Source of the DNA: Flavipsychrobacter sp.
GTDB taxonomy: Bacteria; Bacteroidota; Bacteroidia; Chitinophagales; Chitinophagaceae
DNA length: 64,000 bases
NCBI GenBank assembly: GCA_016787265.1
Contig: JAEUVF010000016.1
Span: forward strand, 124,001-188,000
Direction of reading: 5' to 3'
Made by a program: the position numbers and the translations under genes. The notes below the pieces were generated by a model. It worked only from the letters and a program-made list of their open reading frames with translations, was not told the DNA's origin and ran no database searches. Each line of letters opens with the position of its first letter. The first letter of the stretch is position 1. Positions 17,230-25,744 of the stretch are shown piece by piece.

Positions 17230-18501
17230 TCACCTTTCACTTCTAAAAAGCCCCTGCACGGTTTCCGTTGTTTCCTGTTTCAGCACCAATTTTTTTCCGT
17301 TGCTTAGTTTTTCGAAAAGCTGTGGTACAAAATGACGGATGGTAAGCAGCGACAATCCTTTTTCTACGGTAACTTCAAACTGACCAGCTGCTGAATGTGC
17401 CAGTTCATCCATTTTTTCCGGGTTGTCATCCAGCACGCAGGTAAAACTGATGGCACCGTTCTGGGTCATATTGGGCCGAAGTGATAAATGGGCAAAGGTT
17501 TGGTATAACTGTGCAACTGGTTGCTCTCCCACAAAAGAAAAGTCTCTTGATTTAAATTGCAGGAGCACCTGGTTTTCTTTCCAAACAATGATGGGGGGGA
17601 GTGCATTAACCGGCTTATTGTGTATAAGTGTGCCGGGTAAACTGGTATCAAGAAAACATTTTACCTCTAAAGGAATGCTTTTGTTCTGTAATGGCTTAAT
17701 GGTTTTAGGGTGAATCACCTGGGCACCATAATAGGCCATTTCGATAACTTCTGTATAGTTGAGCGTTGAGATGAGTTGAGAATCCGGGAAACGTTTGGGG
17801 TCAGCATTCATTACCCCGGCAACATCTTTCCAGATCGTTTGCGATTGGGCATCAAGCAGATTGGCAAAAACAGCCGCACTGTAGTCGCTTCCTTCCCTAC
17901 CAAGGGTGGTACTTTCATTTTCATCAGTTGAACCAATGAAACCCTGCGTAAGCACAATGTTGAATTTGCTGAACATTGGTTTCACCAACTGATTCACCCT
18001 GGAGGAACTGTACTCCCAATCAATGTTTGCATCACGAAAGTTATCATCCGTACGAAGCACATCTCTAACATCCAGCCATTGGTTTGAAACGCCTGCTTCA
18101 TTTAGAAAAGCACTCACAATTGCAGTAGATAACAATTCCCCAATACATACAATCTGGTCGTAATAATAATCAAATGATTGAACTGGCCGATCGTATAAAA
18201 GCCACTCAACTTCAGTAAAAAAATTCGTCAACTGATCTTCACAGGCATCATAACCAATTGATAACAATTCAGCCGCAGTGTTTAGATGCTGCTGTTTTAT
18301 TTCCTGAAATAAATGCAGGGCGGAATCCTTGTTTCCATCAAAGAAGGCATGGGCAACCTTTTCCAGCGCATTCGTAGTTTTTCCCATGGCGGAAATAACT
18401 ACCAATAACTGCTGATCCCGGAATTGATGGAAAATGGGAACCAGGGCGCGGATTCGGTCAATGGTGCTGACACTGGCTCCTCCGAATTTAAATACCTGCA
18501 T
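17230..18501 (-). CDS. lysC: Aspartate kinase, monofunctional
   Basis: 423 residues from the ATG at 18499-18501; the upstream TTG at 18522 lies inside the gene's own -7 box and is not a usable start. The kinase domain starts VFKFGGASVSTIDRIRAL and carries the later TTLGREGSDYSAAVFANLL segment that binds aspartate and ATP. The C-terminal ~120 residues form the regulatory ACT region. It phosphorylates aspartate for lysine, threonine, methionine and diaminopimelate synthesis. The last codons (SER then stop) are written in the GTGAAAGGTGA repeat of the adjacent spacer. It is divergent from fbp with nearly abutting promoters. Confidence 0.93.
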   Translation of the reverse strand: MQVFKFGGASVSTIDRIRALVPIFHQFRDQQLLVVISAMGKTTNALEKVAHAFFDGNKDSALHLFQEIKQQHLNTAAELLSIGYDACEDQLTNFFTEVEWLLYDRPVQSFDYYYDQIVCIGELLSTAIVSAFLNEAGVSNQWLDVRDVLRTDDNFRDANIDWEYSSSRVNQLVKPMFSKFNIVLTQGFIGSTDENESTTLGREGSDYSAAVFANLLDAQSQTIWKDVAGVMNADPKRFPDSQLISTLNYTEVIEMAYYGAQVIHPKTIKPLQNKSIPLEVKCFLDTSLPGTLIHNKPVNALPPIIVWKENQVLLQFKSRDFSFVGEQPVAQLYQTFAHLSLRPNMTQNGAISFTCVLDDNPEKMDELAHSAAGQFEVTVEKGLSLLTIRHFVPQLFEKLSNGKKLVLKQETTETVQGLFRSER

Positions 18502-18519
18502 GAAAACTGGAAATTTTGC

Positions 18520-18527
18520 CAAAGATA
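18520..18527 (-). promoter_or_regulatory. -7 promoter element of lysC
   Basis: On the minus strand this reads TATCTTTG, matching TAnnTTTG, 18 nt before the ATG. It places the transcription start after the alternative TTG codon and so decides the lysC start. Confidence 0.5.
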
Positions 18528-18533
18528 ACAGCG

Positions 18534-18561
18534 TTGTGTCAGTTAAATCCTTCTATTTTTG
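18534..18561 (+). promoter_or_regulatory. Promoter of fbp (TTG-N17-TATTTTTG)
   Basis: TTG at 18534-18536, a 17-base spacer, then TATTTTTG at 18554-18561, matching the Bacteroidota -33/-7 pattern. The fbp ATG at 18585 follows by 23 nt. It lies only 6 bases from the lysC -7 box on the other strand. Confidence 0.65.
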
Positions 18562-18584
18562 TTGCACGACAAACGACTGCTACC

Positions 18585-19598
18585 ATGCTAACTGTAAACA
18601 GACAGGTCCTTACCCTGGACGAATTCACCATCCAGCAATTACGCAATTTCCCCCAGGCCACCGGCCAGCTTAGTAATCTTCTTCGCGATATCGGCCTTGC
18701 CGCCAAGCGCATCAATGTAGAAGTCAACAAAGCGGGACTTGTAGACATTCTCGGCAATAATGGAAGTATTAATGTACAGGGAGAAGAGGTTAAGAAACTC
18801 GATGTGTTTGCCAATAACCAGATGATGGGTGTATTACGCCATGGTATCAGTTGTGCCGGCATCGGTAGTGAGGAAATGGATGATGTTGTGGTATTTGATG
18901 ATGAGGTCAGTAATCAATCCAAATACGTGGTGTTGTATGATCCACTGGATGGTAGCAGCAACATTGATGTGAATGTATCCATAGGCACCATCTTTTCAGT
19001 TTTTCGCAGAACCAGCGAACCAGGAACACCCTGCACCAAAGCAGATTTCATTCAGAAAGGCATTCAGCAGGTGGCAGCCGGATATATCATCTATGGAAGC
19101 AGCACCATGCTGGTGTATGCTACCCGTAGGGGAGTGAATGGTTTTACACTGGATCCATCTATTGGAGAATTTTGTCTAAGCCACCCAGATATGAAATGTC
19201 CGGCAGATGGCCAGATCTATTCGGTGAATCACGGTAATTTTTTCCAATATGAAGAGGGGGTACGGAACTATATTACCCGATGTCAGCAAAAGGATGAAAC
19301 AAACGGTGGCCCCTATACGCAACGATACATTGGCAGTATGGTGAGCGATGTACACCGCAATCTTATAAAAGGTGGAATTTTCATGTATCCGGGAACCATT
19401 AAGAAACCTGAAGGGAAATTGCGCCTGATGTATGAATGCAATCCTTTTTCGTTTATCCTGGAAGTGGCCGGCGGTAAAGCAACAGATGGCAGAAGCAGAA
19501 TTCTCGAATTGCAACCGGAAAGCCTGCACCAGCGATCTCCCTTCTTTGCAGGAAGCAGCAACATGATGGCAGAACTGGAGAGCTGTATGGCGGGATAA
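18585..19598 (+). CDS. fbp: Fructose-1,6-bisphosphatase, class I
   Basis: 337 residues from the ATG at 18585, the usual class I length; the longer frame from 18516 would start upstream of the promoter. It dephosphorylates fructose-1,6-bisphosphate in gluconeogenesis. The metal and substrate site is visible in VVLYDPLDGSSNIDVNVSIGT, and the conserved YGSSTMLVYATRRGVNGFTLDPSIGEF stretch and late RLMYECNPFSFILEVAGGKA are present. It is transcribed away from lysC. Confidence 0.96.
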   Translation: MLTVNRQVLTLDEFTIQQLRNFPQATGQLSNLLRDIGLAAKRINVEVNKAGLVDILGNNGSINVQGEEVKKLDVFANNQMMGVLRHGISCAGIGSEEMDDVVVFDDEVSNQSKYVVLYDPLDGSSNIDVNVSIGTIFSVFRRTSEPGTPCTKADFIQKGIQQVAAGYIIYGSSTMLVYATRRGVNGFTLDPSIGEFCLSHPDMKCPADGQIYSVNHGNFFQYEEGVRNYITRCQQKDETNGGPYTQRYIGSMVSDVHRNLIKGGIFMYPGTIKKPEGKLRLMYECNPFSFILEVAGGKATDGRSRILELQPESLHQRSPFFAGSSNMMAELESCMAG

Positions 19599-19636
19599 TA
19601 TTTAATATCTTTAGGCTGGTAAGCAATTGGTGAAGT

Positions 19637-20137
19637 ATGGTGAAATTAAGCATCCGCATTTTTTTGCTCCTCGTAATTGCCATGGGGATTTCCTGCAAAA
19701 CAAATCCCGGTACCAAAACTGAAAAAGTTAGTTCCGGTAAAGTTGAAACAATTACAGCAGGTGCCCTCGAACAGGATATACTCAGGGAAGTAAATGACTA
19801 CCGCAGGAAAAAAGGTCTGCCTGCCTTAAAATCAAATTCGGTAATTGCAACAGAGGCCAGCGTTCATAGCCATGCAATGGCCCGCAAACAGGTAGCGTTC
19901 GGCCATGGTGGTTATGGGACGAGGGTAAAACGTATCAGCCAACGCCTGGAAGGTATTCTGGGGTCAGCAGAAAATGTGGCGGTAGGAAATATGAGTGCCG
20001 CAGAAGTAGTGAAACGATGGATCAATAGTCCCACGCACCGTAAAAACATTGAAGGATCCTATAACCTCACTGGTATCGGAGTTTCCAAAGATGTCACCGG
20101 CCGTTTCTATTACACTCAACTCTTCATCCGCAAATAA
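19637..20137 (+). CDS. CAP/SCP-domain lipoprotein
   Basis: 166 residues with a lipoprotein signal (lipobox GISC, Cys20) and one CAP (SCP/PR-1) domain from about residue 45. The CAP signatures are DILREVNDYRRKKGLPAL, VHSHAMARKQVAFGH (His of the cavity) and SAENVAVGNMSAAEVVKRW followed by NSPTHRKNI. Bacterial CAP proteins are surface or periplasmic; their biochemical role is mostly unknown. The next gene follows in 29 bases of AATTCAT-type repeat. Family confident, role unknown. Confidence 0.88.
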   Translation: MVKLSIRIFLLLVIAMGISCKTNPGTKTEKVSSGKVETITAGALEQDILREVNDYRRKKGLPALKSNSVIATEASVHSHAMARKQVAFGHGGYGTRVKRISQRLEGILGSAENVAVGNMSAAEVVKRWINSPTHRKNIEGSYNLTGIGVSKDVTGRFYYTQLFIRK

Positions 20138-20166
20138 TTCACAATTCATAATTCACACTTCGTACC
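20138..20166. repeat. Short AATTCATAATTCAC repeat tract
   Basis: Between two co-directional genes there are three AATTCA(T/C) units, the reverse complement of the ATTATGA unit seen at 6901, 16937 and 32990. It starts at the stop codon of the CAP gene. Confidence 0.5.
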
Positions 20167-20685
20167 ATGCGTTATCCGATCGGTCACTTCGAGCCAGTGC
20201 CATATTCTGACAAAAAATTTCAGGAATGGATTACCGATATTAAATACCTGCCGCAGCTGCTGGAAAATGCAGTTCTGAATTTGGATGCTGCTCAATTACA
20301 TACGCCTTATCGGGAGGGTGGATGGACGCTTCACCAGGTAGTACACCATGTGGCCGACAGCCATATGAATGCCGTCATCCGGTTTAAACTGGCATTAACA
20401 GAGGAGCAGCCAACCATCAAGCCCTATGATGAAGAAGCCTGGGCCAAATTGCCCGATGTGGAAGCGCTTCCCGTGAATATATCACTTACGTTGTTGCATG
20501 CACTTCACAGTCGCTGGTATGAATTGGTTAAAGGCCTGGATGAATCTACCCTGATAAATAGATCAGTAATACACCCTCAACAAGGCAAGGTGATGAGCTG
20601 CTGGCATTTATTGGGAATGTACAGCTGGCATGGGCGGCACCATGTGGCACATATAACCAGCCTTAGAGAAAGAAAGGGATGGTAA
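20167..20685 (+). CDS. YfiT/BstA-like putative bacillithiol S-transferase (DinB superfamily)
   Basis: 172 residues matching the YfiT family, which includes Bacillus BstA, a metal-dependent thiol transferase using bacillithiol. The N-terminal MRYPIGHFEPVPY is typical. Metal ligands are the His residues in LHQVVHHVADSHMNA and in the C-terminal WHGRHHVAHI motif. A complete bshC in the same window supports a bacillithiol link, although the genes are 13 kb apart. The family is confident; the cofactor is inferred. Confidence 0.85.
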   Translation: MRYPIGHFEPVPYSDKKFQEWITDIKYLPQLLENAVLNLDAAQLHTPYREGGWTLHQVVHHVADSHMNAVIRFKLALTEEQPTIKPYDEEAWAKLPDVEALPVNISLTLLHALHSRWYELVKGLDESTLINRSVIHPQQGKVMSCWHLLGMYSWHGRHHVAHITSLRERKGW

Positions 20686-20721
20686 ACCGCTCAACTGACT
20701 GAATTCCCGTTTCTTTGTTCT

Positions 20722-21273
20722 ATGAAATGGAAAACACTGGAATCACAATACATCAGCAATCACATTTATTTCACTGCCCGGCGGGATCGTTGCCAGCGGG
20801 AGGACGGTACAATTATCGATCCCTATTTTGTAGTGGAGATGCCAACCTCTGCTACTGCCCTGGCGCTTACGGCAGATAACAAGGTATTACTTGTAAATCA
20901 ATACCGGCATCCGCTGAATGAAGTGATCCTCGAATTCCCGGGAGGCTTCGTAGATCCCGGTGAAGATTTTGCCACCGCCATGCACCGTGAATTGCTGGAA
21001 GAAACCGGTTATCGTTTTGATAAGGTGGAATGGGTTGGAAGAGTGGCTGCCAACCCCGGTGTGCTTAATAATTATACGGAACTTTTTCTGGCTACGGGTG
21101 GAATAAAAATACAGGAACAAAACCTTGACCAAAATGAAGAAATCGAAGTGCTGGAGATGCCTATGGAAGAGTTCCTCGAAAAAGTGATGAAGCAGGAACT
21201 GGTGCAGGCATTACATATAAGCTGCCTGTTTTTTGCCCTGCTCAAATCCGGAAAACTGGCTTTTAACGGGTAA
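20722..21273 (+). CDS. NUDIX hydrolase, ADP-ribose pyrophosphatase-like
   Basis: 183 residues. The NUDIX box is complete: GGFVDPGEDFATAMHRELLEE then TGY, fitting Gx5Ex7REUxEExGU, at about residues 74-96. The preceding VNQYRHPLNEVILEFPGG resembles the ADP-ribose/nucleotide-sugar pyrophosphatase subgroup. A TTTCTTTG sequence 4 nt before the ATG is one mismatch from the -7 consensus. The 3' end overlaps the convergent folC by 11 bases. Substrate not determined. Confidence 0.87.
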   Translation: MKWKTLESQYISNHIYFTARRDRCQREDGTIIDPYFVVEMPTSATALALTADNKVLLVNQYRHPLNEVILEFPGGFVDPGEDFATAMHRELLEETGYRFDKVEWVGRVAANPGVLNNYTELFLATGGIKIQEQNLDQNEEIEVLEMPMEEFLEKVMKQELVQALHISCLFFALLKSGKLAFNG

Positions 21274-22552
21274 CCTCACCAACTACAAAAACACTACCAC
21301 AAACCAGGATCAGATCCCGTTTATCGGCTGCTGCTGTTGCTGCCGCGATTGCCAGATTTACATTCGGGTAAGCTTTCCCGATAAGCTGAAATTCCTCCGC
21401 TTTACCGCTCAGTTCTTCCGCGGGCATTGCTCTTGGAATCTGTGCCTGCGTAAAATAATAGGAAGCAGATGCCGGAAGGAGGGACAATACTTTACAGACA
21501 TCTTTATCTTTCACCATGCCCATTACCAGGTGCAGCTGGCGAAAATTGCATAACTCCAGCTGTTTCAGTATACTGCGGATTCCATCTTCATTATGGGCAA
21601 CATCCAGTACCAGGTCGGGCGACTGACCAATCAATTCCCAACGACCATGGAGCCCGGTCAGGTGCTTTACATTTGCAACAGCCTCCTTTAAAACAACTGG
21701 CGAAATTTTCCAGCCTGCCTGCTTCAGCAACTCCACCGCCTGTAAAACGGTCCGGATATTTTTCAACTGGTAATAACCAGGCAGATCCAATTCCAGGTGC
21801 AAGGCATCCTGGGCATGCCGGTTTCTAACGGTAACCTGTAAACGATGGTTACTGAAATTCCATTCAACAAGTTCCTGTTCCTCTTCCGCAAAATGAATCG
21901 GCGATCCCAGGGAGGAGGCAACCCGCTCAAATACAGGTTTCGTTTCTTGCAATACTTCCCCGATAACCACGGCAATTCCGGGTTTGATAATTCCTGCTTT
22001 TTCCGAAGCAATTGTTGGCAGATCATTGCCCAGGATATGCATGTGATCCCATCCGATATTGGTGATTACTGATAATTCCGGCAGAATAATATTGGTGCTG
22101 TCCAGTCTTCCTCCCAACCCGGTTTCTATAACGGCGATGTCTACCTGTTCTTCCGCAAACCATTGAAAGGCCATGGCAACGGTAATCTCAAAGAAGGATG
22201 GTTCAATCGCATTCATCAGTGGGATAAAGGCTTCTGTAAGTTCAATCACCCGTTGTTCCGGAATCATCTGACCATTGATGCGGATACGCTCCCGAAAGTC
22301 TTTAAGATGCGGGGAGGTGTACAAACCTGTTTTGTAACCGGCTTTTTGAAGGATGGCTGCCAACATGTGACTGGTGGAGCCTTTACCATTTGTACCGGCT
22401 ATATGAATGCTTTTAAACTTAGTATGTGGATTGCCGTTAGCCTGTTCCAGCGCCCGGATATTATGCAGGTCTTTTTTGAGCGCATCCGCCCCCTGTTTAC
22501 TGAACATGGGAAGGCGGCTGTACAGAAAGTTGATTGTTTCCGCGTAGTTCAT
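21263..22552 (-). CDS. folC: Bifunctional folylpolyglutamate synthase / dihydrofolate synthase
   Basis: 429 residues of the Mur-ligase-like FolC family, which adds glutamate to dihydropteroate and folates. The P-loop is GTNGKGSTSHMLAAIL (about residues 53-68); the family segments SPHLKDFRERIRING and TGLGGRLDSTN follow, and the C-terminal ligase domain contains LDVAHNEDGI. A -7 box on the minus strand (22558-22565) ends 5 nt before the ATG. The tonB-like gene ends 19 bases upstream, so co-transcription is also possible. Confidence 0.94.
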   Translation of the reverse strand: MNYAETINFLYSRLPMFSKQGADALKKDLHNIRALEQANGNPHTKFKSIHIAGTNGKGSTSHMLAAILQKAGYKTGLYTSPHLKDFRERIRINGQMIPEQRVIELTEAFIPLMNAIEPSFFEITVAMAFQWFAEEQVDIAVIETGLGGRLDSTNIILPELSVITNIGWDHMHILGNDLPTIASEKAGIIKPGIAVVIGEVLQETKPVFERVASSLGSPIHFAEEEQELVEWNFSNHRLQVTVRNRHAQDALHLELDLPGYYQLKNIRTVLQAVELLKQAGWKISPVVLKEAVANVKHLTGLHGRWELIGQSPDLVLDVAHNEDGIRSILKQLELCNFRQLHLVMGMVKDKDVCKVLSLLPASASYYFTQAQIPRAMPAEELSGKAEEFQLIGKAYPNVNLAIAAATAAADKRDLILVCGSVFVVGEVTR

Positions 22553-22557
22553 TCCTG

Positions 22558-22565
22558 CAAAACTA
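22558..22565 (-). promoter_or_regulatory. Possible -7 element of folC
   Basis: On the minus strand this reads TAGTTTTG, fitting TAnnTTTG, ending 5 nt before the ATG. It sits in the 19-base gap after the tonB-like gene, so it may be coincidental. Confidence 0.35.
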
Positions 22566-22571
22566 GGAGTT

Positions 22572-23450
22572 CTAATTTCTCAATCGGAAATTAAAGACAA
22601 TCGTGCCTATTTGTTCTTCGTCACTGCCGCTATTAAATTTCAATTGCATGGCTTTCCGAATCGCAATCGATTTAAGGTTATTGTTGGAAGTAGTGGATCC
22701 CTTTGGCTGATATACGGCAGAAATAACCTTGCCTGCAGCATCAATGCGAATGTCAACCGCCACTTTTGCATTTTCGTTGAAATCATCTTCAAAACTTGGC
22801 TGGGTAATTATTTTTCTGCCCTGCAACCCTCTTGAAATAGATACGCCGGATTTTCCGGTTCCCCCATTCCCTTCGTAATTAGTGGAATTGGGATTGCCGC
22901 CAGGCTTGCCCTGGTCTCCTGAACCACCTGCAATTCCCTGGTTTCCTCCTTTCTGGTAGGAATCTGCTTCATTGCCACCTGCACCTGTTCCACTTACGCC
23001 TTTAAATACCGCTTTCGGTTTGGCAGGCGCTGGAGCCGGATTCTCTACTGGTTTCGCCGGTGCTTTGGTTGGCTTCACAGCTTCTTCCTTCACCGGAATT
23101 TTGGTAGCATTAGGTTTAGGTTTGGCGGGAGTTTTTACCACTGGAGCTTCCTCGTCGCTTTCATCGGTTTCCACATCACGGGTGTCTTCCGCTGCTGCAG
23201 CTGTTGCACGGGGAGGAGTATAATTTACCGGGGTAGAGGGAACCGGACTTTCGGGTGACATGGGTTGATCATCCCCCAATCCTTCATCACTGTTGCCCAG
23301 GTTCACTTCAATTCCCTCATCCAGTGGTGGCGGTGGGGGAACAGGTGTTGTCCAACGGATAAAAAACAGAACGACCAATAACAACACCACTACTAGTGCT
23401 GTATATCCGCCCGCTCTTATATTTTTCTGTACTTCAAATTCGGTTGCCAT
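22572..23450 (-). CDS. TonB-like energy transducer protein
   Basis: 292 residues in TonB order: a short cytoplasmic tail, one membrane helix at about residues 15-32, a long Pro/Ala/Lys/Glu-rich periplasmic linker with PKP-type repeats to about residue 145, a Gly/Asn-rich stretch, then a C-terminal domain (about 205-292) with VAVDIRIDAAGKVISAVYQ and the ending IGTIVFNFRLRN. TonB links the proton motive force via ExbBD to outer-membrane receptors, but exbB and exbD are not adjacent here. The C-terminal domain is divergent, so a TolA-like role is an alternative. Confidence 0.75.
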   Translation of the reverse strand: MATEFEVQKNIRAGGYTALVVVLLLVVLFFIRWTTPVPPPPPLDEGIEVNLGNSDEGLGDDQPMSPESPVPSTPVNYTPPRATAAAAEDTRDVETDESDEEAPVVKTPAKPKPNATKIPVKEEAVKPTKAPAKPVENPAPAPAKPKAVFKGVSGTGAGGNEADSYQKGGNQGIAGGSGDQGKPGGNPNSTNYEGNGGTGKSGVSISRGLQGRKIITQPSFEDDFNENAKVAVDIRIDAAGKVISAVYQPKGSTTSNNNLKSIAIRKAMQLKFNSGSDEEQIGTIVFNFRLRN

Positions 23451-23454
23451 AGTG

Positions 23455-23475
23455 TTGGGTTAGTACCCAAAGGTA
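23455..23475 (-). promoter_or_regulatory. -7 element and small hairpin upstream of the tonB-like gene
   Basis: On the minus strand TACCTTTG (23468-23475) matches TAnnTTTG, 17 nt before the ATG. A 6-bp inverted repeat (TTGGGT 23455-23460, ACCCAA 23465-23470, 4-base loop) overlaps the box and the expected start site, so it could be an operator or 5' hairpin. Confidence 0.4.
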
Positions 23476-23521
23476 CAATACAATTTTACGTGATTTGGAG
23501 CAGCCTGTTATTCAAAGCCTG

Positions 23522-24424
23522 TTAAAGTTTTTGAATCCGGTTGGCCAATATTAGTCCGGTCAAAATTAATAAACCACTGATCAGGTGCACCCATCCCAGT
23601 TGTTCATTCAGTAACCACAGGGCTTCAATACTGCTAAACAGCGGAATCAGATTACCAAACAGGGAGGTTCTTACGGCACCAATTCGACTGATGGCCCCAT
23701 TCCAGCAGAGAAAAGCGATTACGGATGCACCAAGTCCAAGGTATAGTATGATGCCCCCAAGGCCAGGATTCCATTCTACCGGAGCTGAATGATTCAATTC
23801 CCATGTGTAAAATGGTATCAGGCAGAGTGTACCAATCAGAAAAGCCAGGAATAGAAAGGAATCAGGCTTCAGCGAATCGGCTTTCTTACGTACCAGCAGG
23901 GTGTAAATTGCAAAAGCAAGGGCACCCGCAAGGATCCAGAGATCCCCTTTTCCAAAACGCAAGGCCAGCAGGTTTTCCCAGCTGCCTTTGGCCATCAGGA
24001 ATAGAATTCCACTCGTACAAAGCAATAAACCAATTGCGCGCAACCAGCTGATACGTTCTTTATAAACTAACCTGCCCAGCAGAATAACCATCAGGGGTGA
24101 GCTGGTAGTACCTACCAGGGCCAGATTGATGGCAGGCGAGTATTTCCCGGCTACATACACCAATGTATTAAAAAGACTTACTCCGGTAATTCCAATAGCC
24201 AGGTAATAACCCGGTTGTTCACGGAAAGCCCTGACGATGGCAGACCTTTCTTTCCACACCAGTGGCAACAGAATAAGCGAAGCACAAAGCCAGCGATAGA
24301 AGGCCAGGGACACAGGGGGTATGGAATCATGAACCGAACGGGCGATAATGAAATTTCCACTCCAGATCAGTGTGGCGATTATAGCCAGCAGCACACCCAA
24401 CCAGGATCTTGTTTCAGTTGTCAT
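23522..24424 (-). CDS. EamA/DMT-superfamily transporter
   Basis: 300 residues with ten predicted membrane helices arranged as two EamA repeats. The first begins LGVLLAIIATLIWSGNFIIA and the second near GDLWILAGALAFAIYTLLV. The ATG at 24422-24424 overlaps the radical SAM stop codon in TGATG, so the two are probably translated from one message. A TTG one codon earlier is less likely. The family exports or imports metabolites and amino acids; the substrate is unknown, but coupling to the radical SAM gene makes a shared metabolite worth considering. Confidence 0.85.
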   Translation of the reverse strand: MTTETRSWLGVLLAIIATLIWSGNFIIARSVHDSIPPVSLAFYRWLCASLILLPLVWKERSAIVRAFREQPGYYLAIGITGVSLFNTLVYVAGKYSPAINLALVGTTSSPLMVILLGRLVYKERISWLRAIGLLLCTSGILFLMAKGSWENLLALRFGKGDLWILAGALAFAIYTLLVRKKADSLKPDSFLFLAFLIGTLCLIPFYTWELNHSAPVEWNPGLGGIILYLGLGASVIAFLCWNGAISRIGAVRTSLFGNLIPLFSSIEALWLLNEQLGWVHLISGLLILTGLILANRIQKL

Positions 24425-25716
24425 CAATGTGCAAAATCCAGTTCATAATTTCCTTTGATCCGTTCAATCGGAGGATTGTAATAACCGAATTTCAGGTTGG
24501 GAAACTCCTCCCGTATCAACTCCATCAGTTGTTTAACTCCCATGCATTCTCCCGTATCCGTTACACCGATTTTTCCCAGGTACCAGTCGGGGTCAATGTT
24601 GAAATTGCGCCATTGGATCATGCAGAGGTCTGTTTCCCGGATCAGTTTTCTGAGCGCTTCATATTCTTCCACACTATCGGTCATTCCCGGAAATACAAAA
24701 TAGTTGATGGAGGTCCACCCGCCATAACTGCGCACTACTTTCAGACTCTCGATGATGTCTTCAAATTCATAGTTATTCGGTCTGTAATAAGGCATGTAAA
24801 TTTCTCTTCGCGCACTATTGGTTGAAACCCGGATACTGTTTAATCCCGCTTCACACAAGGCTTTTACGGCATCGGGTTTTGATCCGTTGGTATTGATATT
24901 GATACTGCCTTTGGATGTGTGTTTGCGGATTTCGGTTATGGCATCCCGTAAGGTATCCCAAACCAGTAAAGGTTCTCCTTCGCAACCCTGACCAAAACTG
25001 ATGATCGGATAGGGGGCAGATTCCAGGTGTGGCACTGTGTACTCAACAATCTCTTCCGGGCCTGGACGAAAACTCAGTCGCTCCTGGGTGGATACGATGA
25101 CTTCCTCATCCGGTTGCAGAGAAATACAGCCTACGCAGTTCGCATTGCAGGCGGGGGAGGCTGGTACCGGACATTCCCATCTTCCCATAAAATAATTTCG
25201 GGCAGCCGGACAGTGATAAGTATTGCAACAATTTTCAGCCAGGTGCTGAACAAGGCGATTATGTGGGAAAGCGGTTACCAGTTTTGAAAGTCCGGTTTGA
25301 ATGATGGTATCATCATATCCTTTACATTCCTGCCGGATATCGGCCTCAATTCGGACGGCCGGCACCACAAACTGATCATCCCTCCAGCCGGCAGCAGTGT
25401 AACAGAACAGTGGAAGGGTGGGGGCATCGGGTTCGGTTTCATATGCTGCCAGAAATAAACCTGTATGTGCAGGTGGGATGAATGCTGCTACTGCCCAGCC
25501 TTTTTCACAAAGACGCATCTCACCGGTTACCACATCAATACCAATACCTCTTCTTCCCGGGAGTTCATAAAGATTACCTCCATCCGGCAGAGTAATCCAG
25601 TCTTCATCGGGAACAGGGTACACATCCCAGCCAGACCGGCCTGTTGCGTAAAGGGTGTCATCTTCGAAAATATTTCCTTTACCATCTGAATAAAGTAGAA
25701 AAGGGGAACTTGCCAT
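24424..25716 (-). CDS. Radical SAM protein with a long N-terminal extension, function unknown
   Basis: 430 residues. The radical SAM cluster motif is Cys190-x3-Cys194-x2-Cys197 (CNANCVGC), later than usual because ~185 residues precede it. The SAM-binding strands follow, with ISFGQGCEGEPLL near residue 235 (GGE-like motif) and SINTNG-type strand near 265. The N-terminal region has its own conserved look (LYELPGRRGIGIDVVTGE) and a cysteine group, Cys163, Cys164, Cys169, Cys182, that could bind metal or a second cluster. No SPASM-type cysteine cluster is evident at the C-terminus. The -7 box ends 4 nt before the ATG. It is coupled to an EamA transporter. I know similar unnamed proteins exist but no function. 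Confidence 0.8.
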   Translation of the reverse strand: MASSPFLLYSDGKGNIFEDDTLYATGRSGWDVYPVPDEDWITLPDGGNLYELPGRRGIGIDVVTGEMRLCEKGWAVAAFIPPAHTGLFLAAYETEPDAPTLPLFCYTAAGWRDDQFVVPAVRIEADIRQECKGYDDTIIQTGLSKLVTAFPHNRLVQHLAENCCNTYHCPAARNYFMGRWECPVPASPACNANCVGCISLQPDEEVIVSTQERLSFRPGPEEIVEYTVPHLESAPYPIISFGQGCEGEPLLVWDTLRDAITEIRKHTSKGSININTNGSKPDAVKALCEAGLNSIRVSTNSARREIYMPYYRPNNYEFEDIIESLKVVRSYGGWTSINYFVFPGMTDSVEEYEALRKLIRETDLCMIQWRNFNIDPDWYLGKIGVTDTGECMGVKQLMELIREEFPNLKFGYYNPPIERIKGNYELDFAH

Positions 25717-25720
25717 CCCG

Positions 25721-25728
25721 CAAAGATA
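25721..25728 (-). promoter_or_regulatory. -7 promoter element of the radical SAM gene
   Basis: On the minus strand this reads TATCTTTG, matching TAnnTTTG, ending 4 nt before the ATG, so a leaderless message is predicted. Confidence 0.5.
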
Positions 25729-25744
25729 GAGAGATGCAGGCGAT

